DNA from: Ralstonia sp. UNC404CL21Col
GTDB taxonomy: Bacteria > Pseudomonadota > Gammaproteobacteria > Burkholderiales > Burkholderiaceae
DNA length: 64,000 bases
Assembly: GCF_000620465.1 (NCBI RefSeq)
Contig: NZ_JIBE01000004.1
Location: 682,001-746,000, forward strand
Reading direction: 5' to 3'
The first letter of the stretch is position 1. The number at the start of each line of letters is the position of its first letter. The notes beneath the pieces were generated by a model that ran no database searches, was not told the DNA's origin, and saw nothing but the letters and a program-made list of their open reading frames with translations. The position numbers were made by a program, and so were the translations under genes. Below are positions 25,812 to 33,307 of the stretch, piece after piece.

Positions 25812-26768
25812 CTAGGGCGTTGGTTGGGTCTGCCTTGCGCGATGCGGCAGCGGGCCGGCGATGTCCATCTCGGTCTTGAGCACCGTGCCGGACACCGATT
25901 CGATCATGAAGAGCGTCTTCATTTCGCGGCCACCGAAGCACAGGTTCGTGAGCGATGCACCTTCGGGGCTGGTCAAGACCATGTCCGGCTCCGCACGGTG
26001 GTTCAGTACCCATGCGCGGCCGAGTCCGGGGTTGGCCACGAACAGCCGCCCCGCCGTGTCGATCGTCAAACCATCCGGGCCGCTCGGGCCGTACGACGTA
26101 AAGAACTGGCCGACCTTGCTGACGGAGCCATCGGCCTGTAACGGCACACGCCACACGCAATTGCCGCGCGTCATGGCGACGTAGAGCACCTTCTCGTCGG
26201 GCGACAGCACAAGCCCGTTGGGGCTGGGGCAATTGCCGAGCAGCATGTCGAGCCTGCCTTCCGGCGAGAGGCGATAGACGCGACCCGTCGGGTCTTGCAG
26301 CCCCGTCTGGCCCTGGTCGGTGAAGTACAGGTTGCCGCGCGAGTCGAACGTCAGGTCGTTCACGCCCTTGAAGCGCTCGGAGTTGCGGCGCTCAAGATAC
26401 GGCGTGACTTCGCCACGCTTGATGTCGAGCAGCATCAGCCCGTTGCGGTAGTCGGTGATGAGCAGGTGCGCATCGTCGACGAACTTCATGCCGTTGGGCT
26501 CGCCGTCGTATTCGGTCACCAGTTCCCAATCGCCCGCCATCGAGATGCGGAAGACGCGGCCGTGCGGGATATCGGTCACGTACAGATGACCGTGGCCGCG
26601 GCCGTCCGGACACCACACCGGTCCTTCCAGAAACGAGTCGGTGGCTTGCCCGCCGCGATTGGCGCGTGCCCATTCCGTCTGGACATCGGGCTTGCGAAAC
26701 CTGGCAGGCATGCGCGTGAAGACTTCGGCTTCACGCACCGCCGGTGGCGAGAGCAGGAACATGGACAT
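25812..26768 (-). CDS. SMP-30/gluconolactonase-family lactonase
   Basis: 318 residues, six-bladed beta-propeller of the SMP-30/regucalcin/gluconolactonase type. EGPVWCPDG gives the first metal-ligand Glu, FKGVNDLTFDSRGNLYFTDQG the central Asn-Asp pair, and NGLVLSPDEKVLYVA the Asn/Asp of the third site. The enzymes use one divalent metal to open sugar lactones. The start at 26768 overlaps the dehydrogenase stop by one base (TGATG). Cytoplasmic, no signal peptide. Fits a pathway in which a sugar-acid lactone is opened, oxidised and cleaved. Confidence 0.85.
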   Translation of the reverse strand: MSMFLLSPPAVREAEVFTRMPARFRKPDVQTEWARANRGGQATDSFLEGPVWCPDGRGHGHLYVTDIPHGRVFRISMAGDWELVTEYDGEPNGMKFVDDAHLLITDYRNGLMLLDIKRGEVTPYLERRNSERFKGVNDLTFDSRGNLYFTDQGQTGLQDPTGRVYRLSPEGRLDMLLGNCPSPNGLVLSPDEKVLYVAMTRGNCVWRVPLQADGSVSKVGQFFTSYGPSGPDGLTIDTAGRLFVANPGLGRAWVLNHRAEPDMVLTSPEGASLTNLCFGGREMKTLFMIESVSGTVLKTEMDIAGPLPHRARQTQPTP

Positions 26769-27718
26769 CACGCTGCCGTGCGGGCACGTTCCTCGATCAC
26801 TGCGAGCACATTGGCCACCGCGCCCTTGCCCATGTTCACGTAGGCCGCATCGCTCACGCCGCCGACGTGCGGCGACAGGATGATGTTCGCAATACCCTGG
26901 AACGGATGCGGCACCGTCATCGGCTCCACATCGAAGCTGTCGAGCCCTGCTGCACGGAGTTGGCCGCTGGCCAGCGCGTCCACCAGCGCGGCTTCGTCAA
27001 TGAGGCCGCCGCGCGCCGTGTTGACCAGGATCGCGCCGGGCTTGAAACAGTTGAACGCGTCGCGGTTCAGCATCTTGCGGTTCTCGGCGGTCAGCGGGCA
27101 GTGCAGCGACACCACATCGGACTGCGCGTACAACTCGCCAAGGCTCACCAGCTTGACGCCTGCCGGCGCCTCCTTGGCGTACGGGTCGAAGGCGATGACA
27201 TTCATACCGAACGCCAACCCGATCGTGGCGGCCCGCCGGCCGATCGCACCCAGGCCGACCAGCCCCAGCGTGCGGCCATCCAGCTCGACCGACTTGTGCG
27301 TTGCCTTGTCCCAATGCCCGGCACGCATGCGCGCGTCGAGGTGCGGGACAGACTTGGCACACGCCAGGATCAGCGCCCACGCATGTTCGGCCACGGCCGC
27401 AGCATTGGCGCCCACTGCAGCCCGCACCGCGATGCCACGCGCCGCGGCAGCATCCTGATCGATGACGTCGATACCGCTGCCGTGCTTCGAGATCACCTGC
27501 AGGTTGCCGCCGGCTGCATCCATGATGCGGGCGTTGACCTTGCCGTAGCGCACGATGATCGCTACCGGCTTGTGCCGTGCGCAGAGCGCGAGGATGTCGT
27601 CTTCGGTGGGCTGCTTGCCGGCAAACACCACCTCGAAATCACCCAGCATCTCCATTGCTTGCGGGGCCAGGTCAGCTGCCGTGACCAGCAGGACGGGCTT
27701 GGTTGCAGTCGTGCTCAT
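26768..27718 (-). CDS. D-2-hydroxyacid dehydrogenase
   Basis: 316 residues. NAD-binding loop GLGAIG (about 155-160) inside LDGRTLGLVGLGAIGRRAA, the substrate Arg in NTARGGLIDE, a Glu in DSFDVEPM and the catalytic His in LSPHVGG make an intact D-isomer-specific 2-hydroxyacid dehydrogenase (phosphoglycerate/hydroxypyruvate reductase-like). FDPYAKEA at the end of beta-B has an Asp that favours NAD(H). Overlaps the upstream RraA-like stop by one base and the next gene by one base, so it is translationally coupled on both sides. Exact hydroxyacid unknown. Confidence 0.88.
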   Translation of the reverse strand: MSTTATKPVLLVTAADLAPQAMEMLGDFEVVFAGKQPTEDDILALCARHKPVAIIVRYGKVNARIMDAAGGNLQVISKHGSGIDVIDQDAAAARGIAVRAAVGANAAAVAEHAWALILACAKSVPHLDARMRAGHWDKATHKSVELDGRTLGLVGLGAIGRRAATIGLAFGMNVIAFDPYAKEAPAGVKLVSLGELYAQSDVVSLHCPLTAENRKMLNRDAFNCFKPGAILVNTARGGLIDEAALVDALASGQLRAAGLDSFDVEPMTVPHPFQGIANIILSPHVGGVSDAAYVNMGKGAVANVLAVIEERARTAA

Positions 27719-28416
27719 TACAGTGCCTCGCCTTCGGCCAGCATGCCCGCCGCGCGCAGTTCTCTCTCGAGCCAGCCCGGGCGTGTATCGCCCTTGCGGA
27801 TCGCCGCAATGCGGGCCGCTTCGGCGTCCACCTTTTTCTGTGCGAGCACGAGAATGCGCTCAACGTCGGCACGCGGGATCACGACCACGCCATCTGCATC
27901 GCCCACCACCAGGTCACCGGGGTGCACCGTTGCGCCGGCAGCGGACACGGGCAGGTTCACGCGGCCGGCCACGCTCTTGGTCGGCCCGCACGGGTTCAAG
28001 CCGGCAGAGAAAACGGGGAACGTGCCGTGCGCCAGCTCGTGCGAATCGCGCACCGCGCCATCGATGACAAACCCGGCGATGCCAGTGGCCTGCGCCTGCG
28101 TGGCCATGATTTCGCCGATCAGCGCGCAACTCTGGTCGCCCTTGCCGTCGACCACGATCACATCGCCGGGCTTGGCGACGGCCAGGGCGGCATGGATGGC
28201 GAGGTTGTCGCCGGGGCGCACCTCCACCGTGACGGCCGGACCGGCCACTTTCATGGTCGGCGCGAGCGGTTTGACGCGACAGTTCAGGGTGCCGCGGCGG
28301 CCGGCAACGTCAGCCAGGATGGCCGCCTGGAAGCGGGCAGCCGCCTCGACCAACGCGGGCGAAACGCGCTCGATATCGCGAACGATGGCGGAAATGCTGT
28401 GCGAAAGGGTACTCAT
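27718..28416 (-). CDS. RraA-family aldolase (HMG/CHA aldolase-like)
   Basis: 232 residues. GDVIVVDGKGDQSCALIGEIMATQAQATG and the DGAVRD motif (119-124) are the metal and pyruvate-enolate binding elements of class-II aldolases of the RraA fold, such as 4-hydroxy-4-methyl-2-oxoglutarate/4-carboxy-4-hydroxy-2-oxoadipate aldolase (LigK/ProA). The GVVVIPR segment near the end is also typical. It would release pyruvate or decarboxylate oxaloacetate. RNase E inhibitor RraA has the same fold, but the catabolic setting argues for the enzyme. First gene of the IclR operon; ATG at 28416, weak AGG six bases before. Confidence 0.83.
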   Translation of the reverse strand: MSTLSHSISAIVRDIERVSPALVEAAARFQAAILADVAGRRGTLNCRVKPLAPTMKVAGPAVTVEVRPGDNLAIHAALAVAKPGDVIVVDGKGDQSCALIGEIMATQAQATGIAGFVIDGAVRDSHELAHGTFPVFSAGLNPCGPTKSVAGRVNLPVSAAGATVHPGDLVVGDADGVVVIPRADVERILVLAQKKVDAEAARIAAIRKGDTRPGWLERELRAAGMLAEGEAL

Positions 28417-28531
28417 GAAAAACCTGCCTCAGACTGTGATGTTGTATCGTGTAAAACTCTGGTGTACTTGGTGAAATCACTATAGCCACGACAGGCAGGT
28501 CGATCCACTAGCGTTTACCCTTCCGGCAGAT

Positions 28532-28555
28532 ACAACGGCGTTGTACATAGTACAA
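28532..28555. promoter_or_regulatory. Overlapping palindromes, probable IclR operator
   Basis: Two perfect inverted repeats overlap here: ACAACGGCGTTGT (28532-28544) and TTGTACATAGTACAA (28541-28555). They sit between the divergent iclR-type gene (start 28587) and the rraA-like operon (start 28416). A TACAAT at 28551-28556 could be the -10 box of the regulator's promoter, so binding there would give autorepression. IclR proteins bind short palindromes as dimers of dimers, which two adjoining sites would suit. Assignment is inference from position. Confidence 0.55.
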
Positions 28556-28586
28556 TCACGCCGTTCGGAGTTCGGGGAGTCGGAAA

Positions 28587-29297
28587 ATGGGAAATGACGG
28601 CGTTGCCGCAGTAGAAAAGGCGCTGGCCCTGCTGGATTGCTTCAAGCCGGGGGCGGAAGCCCTGTCACTCGCGGCCTTGGCACAAGCATCGGGCATGCAC
28701 AAGACCACGGTGTATCGGCTGATGAACTCGCTGGAGCGCATGAGCTATGTCACCCGCTCCGAGTCCGGCGCGTACTCGCTCGGGCCGCGCCTGCTGTATC
28801 TCGGCAAGCTCTACGAGCAGTCGTTCCACTTGTCTTCCGTGGTGGAGCCAGTGCTGCATGCGCTGGCGGCGGCCACGCGAGAAAGCGCATCGTACTACGT
28901 CGTCGATCACGGCCGGCGGCTGTGCCTGTTCCGCGCCGAGCCGTCCGAAGGCCTGCGCGAAACCCGCCTGCCCGGCACATCGCTGCCGCTGGACGACACG
29001 GCCATCAGCCACGTGCTGCGTTATTGGGGGCTGGGTGAAGCGCTGTATGACGGCATCCCTGAATTACCGCTCTTCACCTCCGGCGCGCGTGACCAGCACA
29101 CGGCGGCGTTTGCCACGCCCATCTTCGGTTCCGGCGACAAGTTCATGGCTGCGCTGACGCTGTCGGGCGCAGCCTCCCGGCTGGAAGCGGCACGCACGTC
29201 TGGGGATGTCGTCACGAAGCAGTTGCAAGCGGCGTCCGACCTGTCGCGCAAGCTCGGCGCAAGTACGGCGTTGTGCGAACGCTTCTACGGTGTGTGA
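28587..29297 (+). CDS. IclR-family transcriptional regulator
   Basis: 236 residues. N-terminal winged helix (about 4-65: VEKALALLDCFKPGAEALSLAALAQASGMHKTTVYRLMNSLERMSYV) and C-terminal IclR effector domain (about 80-230). GGAG seven bases before the ATG at 28587. Divergent from the seven-gene catabolic unit running from 28416 down to 20689, which it presumably controls through the palindromes at 28532-28555. The effector is probably a pathway substrate or intermediate. Confidence 0.92.
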   Translation: MGNDGVAAVEKALALLDCFKPGAEALSLAALAQASGMHKTTVYRLMNSLERMSYVTRSESGAYSLGPRLLYLGKLYEQSFHLSSVVEPVLHALAAATRESASYYVVDHGRRLCLFRAEPSEGLRETRLPGTSLPLDDTAISHVLRYWGLGEALYDGIPELPLFTSGARDQHTAAFATPIFGSGDKFMAALTLSGAASRLEAARTSGDVVTKQLQAASDLSRKLGASTALCERFYGV

Positions 29298-29305
29298 CAC
29301 AAGCC

Positions 29306-29911
29306 ATGAGCCAGCCCACGCCCGATCTTTTCCAGCCGACCTTGGTCGGCCAGCACGTTGAACTGCGTCCGCTTCTGGCGCACCACGCCTCGGACCTCGT
29401 TGCGGCCGCGGCCGATGGGGCGTTGTGGAATCTGAAGGTGACGGTCGTTCCTGGCCCCGAGACGATCGACAGCTACATTGCGACCGCGCTGAAAGGGCGC
29501 GACGCCGGCAGCGTCATGCCGTTCGTGATTGTCCGGCGCGACACGGGCCGCATCGTCGGCAGCACGCGCTTCTGGAAAATTGACCGCACCAACCGCAAGC
29601 TGGAGATCGGTCACACATGGCTGAGCGCATCGGCGCAACGCTCCAACATCAACACCGAAGCCAAGTCTCTGCTGTTGACGCACGCGTTCGAAACCATGCA
29701 CTGCGTGCGGGTGCAGTTCACCACGGACGAACTGAACGAAAAGTCCCGCGCGGCCATCCTGCGTATCGGCGCGAAGCAGGAAGGCATCGTGCGGCACGAA
29801 CGGATCATGCCGGACGGCCGCAAGCGCAACTCGGTGCGGTTCAGCATCATCGACACCGAATGGCCCGAGGTGAAGGCGCTGCTCGAAGCCAAGCTCGCGC
29901 CTCCGCGCTAA
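29306..29911 (+). CDS. GNAT acetyltransferase, RimJ/RimL-like
   Basis: 201 residues. VELRPLLAHHASDLVAAA, the GRIVGSTRFWKIDRTNRKLEIGHTWLS core and an acetyl-CoA loop around QRSNINTEAKSLLLTHAFE with VQFTTDELNEKSRAAILRIGAKQEG match Acetyltransf_3 proteins (RimJ/RimL/YjgM-like). The ATG at 29306 is chosen because the upstream GTG lies inside the iclR gene; it is 8 bases after the IclR stop, so it may be co-transcribed. Its stop overlaps the convergent CLC stop by 4 bases. Acceptor unknown: an N-terminal protein amine or a small antibiotic-like molecule. Confidence 0.83.
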   Translation: MSQPTPDLFQPTLVGQHVELRPLLAHHASDLVAAAADGALWNLKVTVVPGPETIDSYIATALKGRDAGSVMPFVIVRRDTGRIVGSTRFWKIDRTNRKLEIGHTWLSASAQRSNINTEAKSLLLTHAFETMHCVRVQFTTDELNEKSRAAILRIGAKQEGIVRHERIMPDGRKRNSVRFSIIDTEWPEVKALLEAKLAPPR

Positions 29912-31188
29912 GAGCGCCCGGCGGATTCAGCCGGAGCCTGCGCCGCCGGTTCCGTTTCGGACGGACGCTTCGCATGGCCAATGCGCTGCGCGTGATAGAT
30001 GCCGGTGTGGCCCGAGAAGAGATAGCTCACCACGCAGGCAATGCCGGCAAACGTGCCGACTTCGGGGCCGAAGAGTTCCATCGCCATCAAGGTCGACGCG
30101 ATGGGCGTATTGGCGGCCCCCGCAAACACGGCAACGAACCCCAGGCCCGCCAGCAGCGGGAACGGCAGCGGCAGCACGTAACCCAGCGCATTGCCCAGCG
30201 TGGCGCCAATGTAGAACAGCGGCGTGACCTCGCCGCCCTTGAAGCCGGACGCCAGCGTCACGATCGTGAACGCCGCCTTGCCGGCAAAGTCGTACGCCGG
30301 CAGCGGAGTGTGGAACGCATCCACGATGACCGGAATGCCGAGGCCGAGATATTTGTCCGTCCCCAGCGCCAAGGCCGCCGCCACGACCACGCTGCCGCCC
30401 AGCACGGGGCGCAGCGGCCCGAAGGCGATGCGATGCTTCAACACGCGGCTGAGCCGATGCGTGAGCGCCGCGAATGTCATGCCCGCCAGACCGAAGACGA
30501 TGCCCGCCACCACGACCAGGCCGATCGCGATGGGCGTGAGATGCGGCACAAACGGAATCGCATACGGCGTGTGGTGCACGCCCAGCAACGGCGGCACCAG
30601 GTCGCCCACGATGGCCGCGATGAAGCACGGCAGGATCGCGTCATAGCGCAGACGGCCGATCGCGAGCACCTCCAGCCCGAACACGGCGCCGGCCAGCGGC
30701 GTGCCGAACACCGACGCGAAACCCGCGCTGATGCCCGCCATCAGCAAGATGCGCCGGTCCGCCGGGGCCAGCGAGAACAGTCGCGTGAGGTAGTCCGCAA
30801 AGCTGCCGCCCATCTGGACGGCCGTGCCTTCACGCCCGGCCGATCCGCCAAAGAGGTGCGTGACCACGGTGCCCAGCAGGATGAGCGGCGCCATGCGCTT
30901 GGGCACAACCCGCTTCGGGTCGTGGATCTCGTCGATCAGCAGGTTGTTGCCACCTTCCACCGCGCGCCCCGTGTAGTGATAGAGCAAGCCGACGGCAAGG
31001 CCCGCCACGGGCAGGAACCACAGCAACCAAGGATGAGCAATGCGCGTGTCGGTCGCCCAGTCCAGCGCCAGCAGCAATACCGCGGAGCCCAAGCCCGCAA
31101 GCATGCCGACAAGCGCGCCCAATGAGAGCCAGCGCAGCAGATACCCGAACATGAGCAGCGGCTCGGAGCGTGTGACCATTTTCTTCAT
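29908..31188 (-). CDS. clcF: CLC-F type fluoride/proton antiporter
   Basis: About 426 residues, shorter than canonical bacterial CLC exchangers. The gating-glutamate motif reads GREGT (about 118-122) followed by AVQMGG, not GREGP, and the anion-site loop reads GGNNLLID (79-86) where chloride CLCs have GSGIP. Both are marks of the fluoride-specific CLC-F branch; GFKGGEVTPLF gives the second pore loop. A fluoride riboswitch directly upstream (31271-31334) strongly supports fluoride export. I chose the ATG at 31188; a TTG at 31212 and an ATG at 31179 are possible, none with a good Shine-Dalgarno, which fits riboswitch control of initiation or termination. Inner-membrane homodimer by family. Confidence 0.9.
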   Translation of the reverse strand: MKKMVTRSEPLLMFGYLLRWLSLGALVGMLAGLGSAVLLLALDWATDTRIAHPWLLWFLPVAGLAVGLLYHYTGRAVEGGNNLLIDEIHDPKRVVPKRMAPLILLGTVVTHLFGGSAGREGTAVQMGGSFADYLTRLFSLAPADRRILLMAGISAGFASVFGTPLAGAVFGLEVLAIGRLRYDAILPCFIAAIVGDLVPPLLGVHHTPYAIPFVPHLTPIAIGLVVVAGIVFGLAGMTFAALTHRLSRVLKHRIAFGPLRPVLGGSVVVAAALALGTDKYLGLGIPVIVDAFHTPLPAYDFAGKAAFTIVTLASGFKGGEVTPLFYIGATLGNALGYVLPLPFPLLAGLGFVAVFAGAANTPIASTLMAMELFGPEVGTFAGIACVVSYLFSGHTGIYHAQRIGHAKRPSETEPAAQAPAESAGRS

Positions 31189-31242
31189 GATGACCAGATT
31201 CGAAGAACTCAAACCTGAGCGACAGAACGTCGTTTGGGCGTG

Positions 31243-31278
31243 TGCCTACAACTTCCTTCGTCCAGGAACTTGTAGGCA
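31243..31278 (-). promoter_or_regulatory. Expression-platform hairpin of the fluoride riboswitch
   Basis: TGCCTACAAGTTCCT pairs with AGGAAGTTGTAGGCA (one G-G mismatch, 6-base loop). The 5' arm includes the last conserved bases of the aptamer (GCCTACA), so aptamer folding and this hairpin exclude each other. No T-run follows, so it is not a standard intrinsic terminator; it may act through Rho, pausing or access to the start region. Confidence 0.7.
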
Positions 31279-31334
31279 TCATCAGCCGGACGCGTCATCC
31301 GCAACCCGGCGGTTAAGGGAGGCATGCCATCTCC
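31271..31334 (-). ncRNA. Fluoride riboswitch (crcB motif) aptamer
   Basis: Read on the minus strand from 31334, the leader starts GGAGATGGCATGCCTCCC, continues TTAACCGCC, then a variable stem-loop, then GGCTGATGATGCCTAC. These are the conserved blocks of the fluoride riboswitch in correct order: 5' GGnGATGG, the central ACCGCC and the GGCTGAT...GCCTAC end that form the pseudoknotted Mg/fluoride site. It precedes a CLC-F gene, the best-known partner of this RNA. The expression platform follows at 31243-31278. Confidence 0.93.
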
Positions 31335-31401
31335 GCAAGGCTCAAGATTGTGCCCGAAGCCAGTTGCTGCCACAACCGGGAACGTTCACCCGCGCTGCCC
31401 C

Positions 31402-31438
31402 AAAAAAAACCAGCCCGGGCATCGTGCCTGGGCGGGCT
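31402..31438 (-). terminator. Intrinsic terminator of the molybdenum hydroxylase operon
   Basis: On the minus strand, an inverted repeat AGCCCG...GGGCT (31412-31438) with GC-rich inner pairing is followed by eight T residues (complement of the A-run 31402-31409). It lies 23 bases after the cytochrome c stop and about 70 bases before the fluoride riboswitch, insulating the two. Confidence 0.8.
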
Positions 31439-31460
31439 TTTCCGGCTTCAGGGGTGCCGC

Positions 31461-32747
31461 CTACTGCCGCAAACCCTTCACGCGGTCAGCGGTGAGATCG
31501 GCTGGTTGCCCGCCAAAGCTCGTCCGCAGGTAGTTGGCCAAATCGGCCAGTTCCGTATCGTTCATCTGCGCAAAGCTCGGCATCTCCTGCATGGCTTCCG
31601 TGCCCGGGAAGCGCTGCGCTTCAATGCCGTCGAGCATCGAGACGATCAGGTTATGCGCGTCGGCATTGCGCACGGTGGCGTTGCCCAGCATCGGCACGGC
31701 CACATGGGGCTTGCCTTCGCCGTCGCGGCCATGGCAACCGGCGCAGACGGCGAGGTAATGCGCGCGTCCGGCCTTGAGCTGATCGACATTCTCGGGCGTG
31801 GCGGCCACCGGCTTGAGCGCCTGCGGCGCAGGCGCCTTGTCGCCCAGCAGATAGGTCGTCAGTGCCGCCACATCGGCCTGACTGAGGTATTGCGTGCTCA
31901 GGTGGACGACCGGGTACATCTCGCCAAACGCCGAGCCCTGCGGCGCGATGCCCACACTGAAGAACGTCTGCAGGTCGTTCTGCGTCCAGCCCCGTGACAC
32001 CAGGCCGGCAGGCGTGATGTCCGGCGCGACCACTCGGCCCAGCGCCGCGCCGGCAAGCGGTTTGCCGGCATCGAGCTGACCGGCAAATCCGCGCGGGCTG
32101 TGGCATTCCGCACAGTGGCCCAGCGCGTTGGCCAGATACCGGCCACGCTGCCACGCTGCTGTGTTGCCCACCGATGCATCGGGCAGCGCGTTCTTCAGGA
32201 AGAACACGTTCCAGCCCGCCATGGCAATGCGGATGTTGTACGGAAAGCGCAGCTCATGCTCGCGGTTGGCAACAGCCGCCGGCTTCACCTGCTGCGTCAG
32301 GTAGGCGTACATCGCATCGGTATCGCCGCGCGACAGACCGCGATACGACGTGTACGGCATCGCCGGATACAGGTGCTTGTCGGGCGTGACGCCGTCGTGC
32401 AGCGCCTTGTAGAAATCGTCCGCGCTCCACTGGCCGATGCCCTGTTCCTTGTCGGGCGTGATGTTGGTGCCGTAGAAGGTGCCGAACGGCGAGGCCAGCG
32501 CCACGCCGCCGGCAAACGGCGCACCGTCCTTGGCCGTGTGGCAGGCTGCGCAGTCGGCAGCGCGCACAAGGGCGCGGCCGCGGTTGATCAGGTCGGCGCC
32601 GGTCAGCCTGGCCGGGGGCGGCTGGTCGGCGGCGGGCGGGATATCGGTGGAGCGGTCACCGCAGGCGGACAACGCCGCGGCGGCCAGCAATGGCAGCAGC
32701 GCCTTTCGCGTCCATTGAGTGAATTGCGTCAGTTCAGCCATGGCCAT
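31461..32747 (-). CDS. Three-haem cytochrome c subunit, lipoprotein
   Basis: 428 residues. A lipoprotein signal (LSAC, Cys29) is followed by three c-type haem motifs: CAACH (66-70), CAECH and CAGCH. This is the layout of the cytochrome subunit of membrane-bound alcohol or aldehyde dehydrogenases, and of those attached to periplasmic molybdenum hydroxylases. It would accept electrons from the [2Fe-2S] subunit encoded next to it and pass them to ubiquinone or the respiratory chain. The start at 32747 overlaps the iron-sulfur gene stop by one base (TGATG). A strong terminator follows. Confidence 0.88.
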   Translation of the reverse strand: MAMAELTQFTQWTRKALLPLLAAAALSACGDRSTDIPPAADQPPPARLTGADLINRGRALVRAADCAACHTAKDGAPFAGGVALASPFGTFYGTNITPDKEQGIGQWSADDFYKALHDGVTPDKHLYPAMPYTSYRGLSRGDTDAMYAYLTQQVKPAAVANREHELRFPYNIRIAMAGWNVFFLKNALPDASVGNTAAWQRGRYLANALGHCAECHSPRGFAGQLDAGKPLAGAALGRVVAPDITPAGLVSRGWTQNDLQTFFSVGIAPQGSAFGEMYPVVHLSTQYLSQADVAALTTYLLGDKAPAPQALKPVAATPENVDQLKAGRAHYLAVCAGCHGRDGEGKPHVAVPMLGNATVRNADAHNLIVSMLDGIEAQRFPGTEAMQEMPSFAQMNDTELADLANYLRTSFGGQPADLTADRVKGLRQ

Positions 32748-33307
32748 CACTTGCTGTCCTTGACGAGCCCGGGCGTGCTGAGGACAACGTCCTTCACAGC
32801 CTCGAAGTAGCGCACGTAGCCGGTGCAGCGGCAGATGTGGTCGTTCAGCGCTTCGGTGATCGTCTCGTCAAGCTTGTCGCGCGCTACGGGCTCGCGCTTT
32901 AGGCGCTCCACCAGCACCGTCGCGCCATTGACGAAGCCCGGCGTGCAATAGCCGCACTGAAAGCTGAAGTGCTCCAGGAACTTCTGCTGCACGAGCGTGA
33001 GCGACACCACCTCGCCCTTCTCATCGCGCTTGGCGTGCCCTTCCACCGTGCGCACCTTCTTGTTCTGGAAGAAATGCGCGCCGGTAATGCACGTGCGCAC
33101 TTCTTCGCTGGTGCCGTCCGGCTTGTCGAGGATGACCGTGCAGGCGCGGCACACGCCCTGCCCGCAGCCGAGCCTCGAGCCGGTCAGGCCGGCGTATTCG
33201 TGCAGGAAGTCGATCATCATCAGCCCCTCGGGCACTTGCGTGGGGCCGACATCCTTGCCGTTGATATGAACGGTGAGCGGTTGTGTCGTGATGGTCGTAT
33301 TGCTCAT
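32747..33307 (-). CDS. [2Fe-2S] subunit of molybdenum hydroxylase
   Basis: 186 residues. Plant-ferredoxin-like [2Fe-2S] cluster in CGQGVCRACTVIL (Cys48, 53, 56) and a second cluster in the helical C-terminal domain (CGYCTPG and CRCTGYVRY). This is the small subunit of xanthine-oxidase-family enzymes, slightly longer than the usual 150-170 residues. The ATG at 33307 overlaps the stop of the large subunit (ATGA). No signal peptide: such subunits are normally carried out by the Tat signal of the large subunit. Confidence 0.9.
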   Translation of the reverse strand: MSNTTITTQPLTVHINGKDVGPTQVPEGLMMIDFLHEYAGLTGSRLGCGQGVCRACTVILDKPDGTSEEVRTCITGAHFFQNKKVRTVEGHAKRDEKGEVVSLTLVQQKFLEHFSFQCGYCTPGFVNGATVLVERLKREPVARDKLDETITEALNDHICRCTGYVRYFEAVKDVVLSTPGLVKDSK

